This document shows, in pieces, positions 5,278 to 9,545 of a DNA stretch of 9,545 bases (position 1 is its first letter; every line of letters starts with the position of its first letter). Source of the stretch: Selenomonadaceae bacterium. Lineage in GTDB: Bacteria; Bacillota; Negativicutes; Selenomonadales; Selenomonadaceae. The position numbers and the translations under genes are program-made. The stretch spans positions 1 through 9,545 of the forward strand of contig JAFTEG010000129.1 of NCBI GenBank assembly GCA_017453765.1, given 5' to 3'. The notes under the pieces are model-generated. The model saw only the letters and a program-made list of their open reading frames with translations. It was not told the DNA's origin and made no database searches.

Positions 5278-7095
5278 TCACTTCCGCGCATTCTTAGCCG
5301 CTCTGCCGCGCGTCACTCTGTCAAGCACGGCTTTACGCAGGCGAATACTTGACGGCGTGACTTCTACAAGTTCATCGTCGTTAATATATTCCAGCGCCTG
5401 TTCAAGACTCATCACCTTCGGCGGCACAAGTCTTATCGCCTCATCGGACGCGGACGAGCGCATATTGGTAACGTGCTTTTGCTTGCAGGGATTTATGTCA
5501 ATGTCCATTTCGCGGGAATTTTCGCCGACAATCATACCTTCATAAACTTTCTGATTCGGCTCAATGAACATTATCCCTCTGTCCTGCAGGTTGAAAATGC
5601 CGTAGCCCGTTGTAAGTCCCTCTTCAAACGCCACCAAACTGCCGCGATTACGTCCCGCGATATCGCCTTTGTACGGCGCGTAGCTGTGAAAGACGTGGTG
5701 CATAATGCCGTTGCCCTTCGTGCTTGTTAAAAGTTCCGAGCGAAAACCGATTAAGCCGCGCGCAGGTATTAAAAAGTTTATTCGCATATATCCAGCAACT
5801 TCCGACATATCAACCATTTCAGCTTTACGCCTGCCGAGAATTTCCATAACCGTACCCATAAATTCCTGCGGCACTTCGACTGTCAAGCTTTCAATCGGTT
5901 CAAGCTTTTTGCCGTCAATAATTTTATAGACAACCTCCGGCTTGCCAACCTGCATTTCGTAACCTTCACGACGCATTGTTTCAATCAAAATGGAAAGGTG
6001 CAATTCGCCGCGCCCGCTGACTTTGAAGACGTCCGCCGAATCCGTTTCCTCAACACGCAAGGCAACGTTCGTCTGCGCCTCTTTGAAAAGTCTGTCACGA
6101 ATATGGCGGCTTGTTACGAATTGCCCTTCACGCCCTGCAAAGGGACTTGTGTTGACGCCGAAAGTCACGCTTAACGTAGGTTCATCAACGCGAATACCCG
6201 GCAACGCTTCAGGTTTTTCAACGTCAGCAATGGTATCGCCTATTGACACGTCACCTAAGCCGGTAAGTGCTACAATTTCGCCCATTGACGCTTCGTCCAC
6301 TTCAACGCGGTTCAATCCGTCGTAGGTGTAAACCTTGCCGACCTTAGCCTTTTTGGTTTCGTGTTCACTAATCAGCGCGACAACTTCACCGGCTTTAATC
6401 TTGCCGCGATGTATTCTGCCGATAGCCAGCTTGCCTACGTATTCATTAGCCTCAAGCGTGGTAACAACCATTTGCAAAGGTTCATCCGGTTCACCTTCCG
6501 GCGAAGGAATTTCTTCCAAAATGGTATCAAGCAACGCTTTTAAATCCTTCGTGTTATCGTCCATAGATTTTTTTGCAATGCCGATTTTTGCGGAAGTGTA
6601 AATGACGGGAAAATCCAACTGCTCATCATCTGCGCCGAGTTCCATAAATAATTCTAAAATCTCGTCATTAACTTCATCAATGCGTGCGTCGGGACGGTCA
6701 ATTTTATTTATGACGACAATGGGTTTAAGCTTGTGTTCAAGGGCTTTACGCAGGACGTAGCGCGTTTGTGACATAACGCCTTCAAATGCGTCGACAAGCA
6801 AAAGTACGCCGTCCGCCATATTGAGTACGCGCTCGACTTCGCCGGAAAAATCGGAATGTCCGGGCGTGTCGATAATATTTATTTTAACGCCGTTATAAAA
6901 TATCGCGGTGTTTTTGGACAGAATTGTAATGCCGCGTTCGCGCTCCAAGTCATTTGAATCCATTACTCTATCTGCTACTTGTTCATTTTCACGAAACACG
7001 CGCGCCTGTTTTAAAAGCGCGTCAATCAGTGAAGTTTTGCCGTGATCTACGTGAGCTATTATTGCCAAATTTCTGATGCCGTCATTTTTTACCAT
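5278..7095 (-). CDS. typA: Ribosome-associated translational GTPase TypA/BipA
   Basis: TypA/BipA is an EF-G-like GTPase that binds the ribosome and is linked to ribosome assembly and stress or cold growth. The 605-residue length is typical. GTPase motifs are complete: G1 AHVDHGKT at 14-21, G2 RGIT at 54-57, G3 DTPGH at 76-80, G4 NKID at 130-133, and G5 SAK at 168-170. An OB-like domain II, EF-G-like domains ([10 protein letters not shown]) and the BipA-specific C-terminal part (near [11 protein letters not shown], ending in a basic tail) follow. It starts at ATG with AAGGGA ten bases upstream. A strong promoter and a terminator-like hairpin lie in front, suggesting leader-controlled expression. 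LepA and EF-G are excluded by length and by the BipA-type C-terminus. Confidence 0.97.
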   Translation of the reverse strand: MVKNDGIRNLAIIAHVDHGKTSLIDALLKQARVFRENEQVADRVMDSNDLERERGITILSKNTAIFYNGVKINIIDTPGHSDFSGEVERVLNMADGVLLLVDAFEGVMSQTRYVLRKALEHKLKPIVVINKIDRPDARIDEVNDEILELFMELGADDEQLDFPVIYTSAKIGIAKKSMDDNTKDLKALLDTILEEIPSPEGEPDEPLQMVVTTLEANEYVGKLAIGRIHRGKIKAGEVVALISEHETKKAKVGKVYTYDGLNRVEVDEASMGEIVALTGLGDVSIGDTIADVEKPEALPGIRVDEPTLSVTFGVNTSPFAGREGQFVTSRHIRDRLFKEAQTNVALRVEETDSADVFKVSGRGELHLSILIETMRREGYEMQVGKPEVVYKIIDGKKLEPIESLTVEVPQEFMGTVMEILGRRKAEMVDMSEVAGYMRINFLIPARGLIGFRSELLTSTKGNGIMHHVFHSYAPYKGDIAGRNRGSLVAFEEGLTTGYGIFNLQDRGIMFIEPNQKVYEGMIVGENSREMDIDINPCKQKHVTNMRSSASDEAIRLVPPKVMSLEQALEYINDDELVEVTPSSIRLRKAVLDRVTRGRAAKNARK

Positions 7096-7127
7096 TACAA
7101 GGTGTTCCCTTCATTTTAATTTCTGAC

Positions 7128-7183
7128 AAAAAAAAATTCCGTGCCGCAATTAATGCCATAAGCAATGCGGTGGAAAAATTCCA
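7128..7183 (-). promoter_or_regulatory. Terminator-like hairpin in the typA leader (candidate attenuator)
   Basis: In the minus-strand RNA, UUCC (7175-7172) and CCGCA (7170-7166) pair with UGCGG (7148-7144) and GGAA (7140-7137), with a small internal loop and an inner UGC/GCA pair. Nine U's follow (7136-7128). The same UUCC can instead pair with the GGAA just upstream (7182-7179) in a five-pair hairpin with a three-base loop. The structure lies downstream of the typA promoter and upstream of its ribosome site. It may act as an attenuator. Alternatively it may only end transcripts arriving from the protease gene. Confidence 0.6.
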
Positions 7184-7189
7184 ATTTTT

Positions 7190-7218
7190 ATTTTAAGCAT
7201 TGGTACTTTGTTTGTCAA
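7190..7218 (-). promoter_or_regulatory. typA: Near-consensus sigma-70 promoter of typA
   Basis: A perfect -35 box TTGACA (7213-7218) and a -10 box TAAAAT (7190-7195) are separated by exactly 17 bases on the minus strand. The predicted start is near 7183-7182, giving a leader of about 87 nt. It begins right where the heptamer block at 7220 ends. Confidence 0.82.
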
Positions 7219-7219
7219 G

Positions 7220-7326
7220 GTTAGGGAATAGGGATTAGGGAAGAGGGAAGAGAGTTTAGGGTTTAAGGTTTAATTCCTACCCTCTACCTGCTTAATTCTT
7301 AATCCTTAATCCTTAATTCTTAATTC
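7220..7326. repeat. Two-arm heptamer element between the protease gene and typA
   Basis: The left arm (7220-7275) has eight in-phase units running from gttaggg, aataggg, attaggg and aagaggg to tttaatt. A 16-base centre follows. The right arm (7292-7326) has five units: ttaattc, ttaatcc, ttaatcc, ttaattc, ttaattc. The last unit contains the TAA stop and part of the final codon of the protease gene. The arms are partly complementary, so a long imperfect hairpin is possible. Confidence 0.9.
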
Positions 7327-9398
7327 GTCCACGTCGCCGAGTTGCGGTCGTAGCGATAACTGCTGCCGTCGGCAAGCATAACCTTAGGCGTATCCGTGCC
7401 GTTTATCGTGAGACTGCCTGCCGTGAAGTTGAGTTTCACGCCGCTTTGAAAATCTTCAAAAGACGCAATGTCGCCTAAGTTAATGTTGTACAAATTCACG
7501 CTGTCGGCACTATTGGCATTGTTGATAACGTCATTGCCTTCGCCTAAGCCGTACCAAAACATATCTTCACCCGCGCCGCCTGTCAACGTGTCGTTAGAGC
7601 CGCCTTCAGAGCCCCACATACTGGTATTGTTACTTCCGGCAATAATTCTGTTGTCAAGGTGATTTCCCGCCAAAACATTCTGCGCGGTAGAATTTGCGGC
7701 GTCGATAGCGTTAATGTTTATGAAATGCCCGTCGGTAAGAAAAACGGTTGACCAGCCTGCCGAATCGTAAATTGAAAGCGTGTCGTCATTGTTGCCGCCG
7801 AGATAGTAAGAATTTTTTTCGTATGTGAAATTGTTGCCGCTGTCCGTGTTGCCGATTTTAACGCCGATAGCATTTCTGCCGGTATTGGTGTATTGAACCG
7901 AGTTGTTGATATTACTGCTGTCAAGAGCAACAGACATAGTGCCGCCGTCTTCTGAAAGTATGGAAAGGTCGTTACCTGCGCGGTTGACGTTAAAGCCGTC
8001 CATAATCGTCAAAACGTCGCTTGAATCGGAAGTGCCGGTCGTGAAATTGCGTACCTCGTCATTGCCGCCGCCTTTTGAATACCAAAACATATCGCGCGAA
8101 TCGCCGCCGATTAAAATATCGTTGCCGCCGGAGCCGCCCCATACGCTTGTACCGTTTGAACCTGCCGTTATCGTGTTGTCATTGCTGTTACCCGCCAAAA
8201 TGATACTGCCAGTGAGTTGCGTGGCGTCAATGGTCAACGTGTTTGAATTGGCGTAGTCACTTGCTCTGTTTTTGATAAGGTTTCTTTCGCCCAGCCAAAT
8301 GTCTTCCGTGAAGTCGCCGTTTACGGTTAAAGTTCTGCCGTCACTGCTGAAAGTCGCACTGCCTTCAACGGTTGAAGGCGTCGTGGTAGTTGAAGTTGAC
8401 GTGTCAGTAGTGGTAGAAGTGGAAGTATCGGTATCGGAAGTTGAATCGCTTGAAGAATCGGGGTTGACTTCGGTTGAAGGGTCTCTGCCTTCCGCCGCCT
8501 GCTTTGCCAAGTACCTAAGTGCCATGTAACCTGCCGCGTAAGTGTTCGTACCACTGCCGCTGAATGCCGTTTGCAATGACGTGGAATTGGACGCCAAATT
8601 TTGTATCCTGTCGCGGCGCTTGTCATCAATGCCGTGAACCAGTTCCGCCGAACCTTCTTTGAAAACTACGGGATAGTCGTTGTAGTAGTCGTAATTCGCC
8701 GCCATAACCGCGTGAACCATTTCATGAGCAATGGTCCTGTCAAGGTATGTCAACGCGCTTGTACCGCCGGAGCCGTTGGGATCGGACGTGTCGATACTGT
8801 TGTAGTAGTTCATGTTAATTTTCATATGAAGTTCGGTGCATTTCTGCGACGTGCTGTAGGATACAACCGCCATTCTGCCGTCTTCGCTGTTGTAAAATGT
8901 CACGTCCATTTCATTGACGGTCGTACCGGCTTCATTGAAGTTCACGCCGAAAGAATCATTTATCAAAGTCAGCGAAGAATCAATCCACCACGTATAAAGC
9001 GCGCCTACAATAAATTTTTGGCTGTCGGTAAGCGTGTCAAGTTCCGGCACCGTGACTTTTAAACCTTGAATTGTAAATTCGTTGGACGAAGGGTAGGTAA
9101 TGGAACCTGATTCGGGGACAACGCTTTCCGCAGTTCTTGTAACGCCGCTGCCTGCGTCCGAGCCGGTTATAGCGCCGGTGTCGTCGTTGTCCAATACAAT
9201 GTCGCACATATCCTTCAAAAAGCCGGTGTAGTCGCCGTTGTACGCTTTACAGTCTTTCGCCATAGTTTGAGTGAGTTCAGACCAGCTGCTAAATTTTGAG
9301 ACGCCTTTAACTGCCTCGTCAAGCGCCGCCGTTCCCTTTGAAGACGTGCTGTCCAATATCTTCGTAAAATCTTTTATAACATTTTGCGCCGTCGCCAT
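7320..9398 (-). CDS. Secreted RTX-type zinc metalloprotease (HExxH-x18-E)
   Basis: The 692-residue product appears to be a gluzincin peptidase joined to calcium-binding repeats. The zinc site is HEMVH at 225-229 with a third ligand E248 in FKEGSAE, exactly HExxH-x18-E. The surrounding AHEMVHAVM and FKEGSAE patterns recall the metalloprotease domain of flagellinolysins. Residues 1-100 are a polar helical start with no signal peptide. Residues 311-345 are a Ser/Thr/Asp-rich linker. Two repeat modules follow (about 388-450 and 557-630), each with a GGxxNDxLxGG-type RTX motif and DMFWY; RTX motifs usually bind calcium outside the cell and mark type I secretion clients. No type I transporter genes are in the window. 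It starts at ATG with AGGAG ten bases upstream and has its own promoter. The substrate is unknown. Confidence 0.85.
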   Translation of the reverse strand: MATAQNVIKDFTKILDSTSSKGTAALDEAVKGVSKFSSWSELTQTMAKDCKAYNGDYTGFLKDMCDIVLDNDDTGAITGSDAGSGVTRTAESVVPESGSITYPSSNEFTIQGLKVTVPELDTLTDSQKFIVGALYTWWIDSSLTLINDSFGVNFNEAGTTVNEMDVTFYNSEDGRMAVVSYSTSQKCTELHMKINMNYYNSIDTSDPNGSGGTSALTYLDRTIAHEMVHAVMAANYDYYNDYPVVFKEGSAELVHGIDDKRRDRIQNLASNSTSLQTAFSGSGTNTYAAGYMALRYLAKQAAEGRDPSTEVNPDSSSDSTSDTDTSTSTTTDTSTSTTTTPSTVEGSATFSSDGRTLTVNGDFTEDIWLGERNLIKNRASDYANSNTLTIDATQLTGSIILAGNSNDNTITAGSNGTSVWGGSGGNDILIGGDSRDMFWYSKGGGNDEVRNFTTGTSDSSDVLTIMDGFNVNRAGNDLSILSEDGGTMSVALDSSNINNSVQYTNTGRNAIGVKIGNTDSGNNFTYEKNSYYLGGNNDDTLSIYDSAGWSTVFLTDGHFININAIDAANSTAQNVLAGNHLDNRIIAGSNNTSMWGSEGGSNDTLTGGAGEDMFWYGLGEGNDVINNANSADSVNLYNINLGDIASFEDFQSGVKLNFTAGSLTINGTDTPKVMLADGSSYRYDRNSATWTN

Positions 9399-9417
9399 AA
9401 ATTTTCATCTCCTGAAA

Positions 9418-9433
9418 AAATTTGTACAAATTT
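9418..9433. promoter_or_regulatory. 16-bp perfect palindrome upstream of the protease gene
   Basis: The bases aaatttgtacaaattt read the same on both strands. The site lies between the predicted transcription start and the AGGAG ribosome site (9409-9413), where a bound repressor would block elongation. It has no T tract of terminator type beyond the A/T run. An operator is inferred from symmetry and position only. Confidence 0.45.
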
Positions 9434-9450
9434 ATTATCGGTTAATTAAC

Positions 9451-9479
9451 ATTCTACTATAATTTTACGCAAAAGTTAA
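9451..9479 (-). promoter_or_regulatory. Candidate sigma-70 promoter of the metalloprotease gene
   Basis: On the minus strand TTAACT (9474-9479) and TAGAAT (9451-9456) are 17 bases apart, matching consensus at four and five of six positions. The predicted start is near 9444, about 45 bases before the ATG. The surrounding AT-rich sequence makes chance matches more likely than usual. Confidence 0.55.
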
Positions 9480-9485
9480 AAATTT

Positions 9486-9506
9486 ATTAGCGGTTAGCCG
9501 TCAGCT
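9486..9506. repeat. Short heptamer run upstream of the protease gene
   Basis: Three seven-base units (attagcg, gttagcc, gtcagct) occur in phase. They share the RTTAG core with the longer arrays, though with C in place of purines, and resemble 4403-4423. Only three units are present, so this assignment is weaker than for the other arrays. Confidence 0.4.
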
Positions 9507-9545
9507 TTTAATACCTATTTTTATATTTTTTACAAATTCGCCGAC

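Noticed and set aside
8601..9062. 153-codon plus-strand reading frame opposite the protease gene
   Set aside because: It mirrors the zinc-protease domain in another frame and shows no domain of its own.

Overview
The window reads as a chromosomal segment of a Gram-negative Firmicute, most likely a member of the Negativicutes (Selenomonas/Quinella-like). This is inference. It rests on Firmicute-type housekeeping proteins (EcfT, ArgD/ArgF, BipA) sitting beside a large RTX-type metalloprotease that has no N-terminal signal peptide, which implies type I secretion across two membranes. All six convincing genes lie on the minus strand, so the transcription order runs from high to low coordinates.

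Layout in transcription order: (1) 9545-9399, a promoter and a 16-bp perfect palindrome upstream of a secreted zinc metalloprotease with calcium-binding repeats (7320-9398). (2) 7326-7096, heptamer repeats, a near-consensus sigma-70 promoter, and a terminator-like hairpin inside the typA leader. (3) typA/bipA (5278-7095), then a heptamer array, then ecfT (4411-5205), probably one transcript. (4) 4410-4314, an intrinsic terminator with a promoter nested in it, which starts argD (3108-4313) and argF (2108-3043), two consecutive arginine-biosynthesis genes. (5) 2107-1725, a 383-bp gene-free stretch holding heptamers, a triplicated 17-mer, two inverted repeats and a terminator. (6) An AT-rich, divergent DnaG-type primase homologue (45-1724) that keeps the zinc site but lacks the acidic TOPRIM metal-binding motif.

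The most unusual general feature is a family of seven-base tandem repeats (purine strand roughly RRTKARG) in most of the intergenic gaps. They often form a purine arm followed by a pyrimidine arm, and they run into gene ends: they supply the last codons and stop of argD, the stop of the protease, and sequence abutting the ecfT start codon, where no Shine-Dalgarno is left. The second theme is overlap between promoters and terminators ahead of typA and argD. No tRNA, rRNA, CRISPR array, transposase or complete mobile element was seen.
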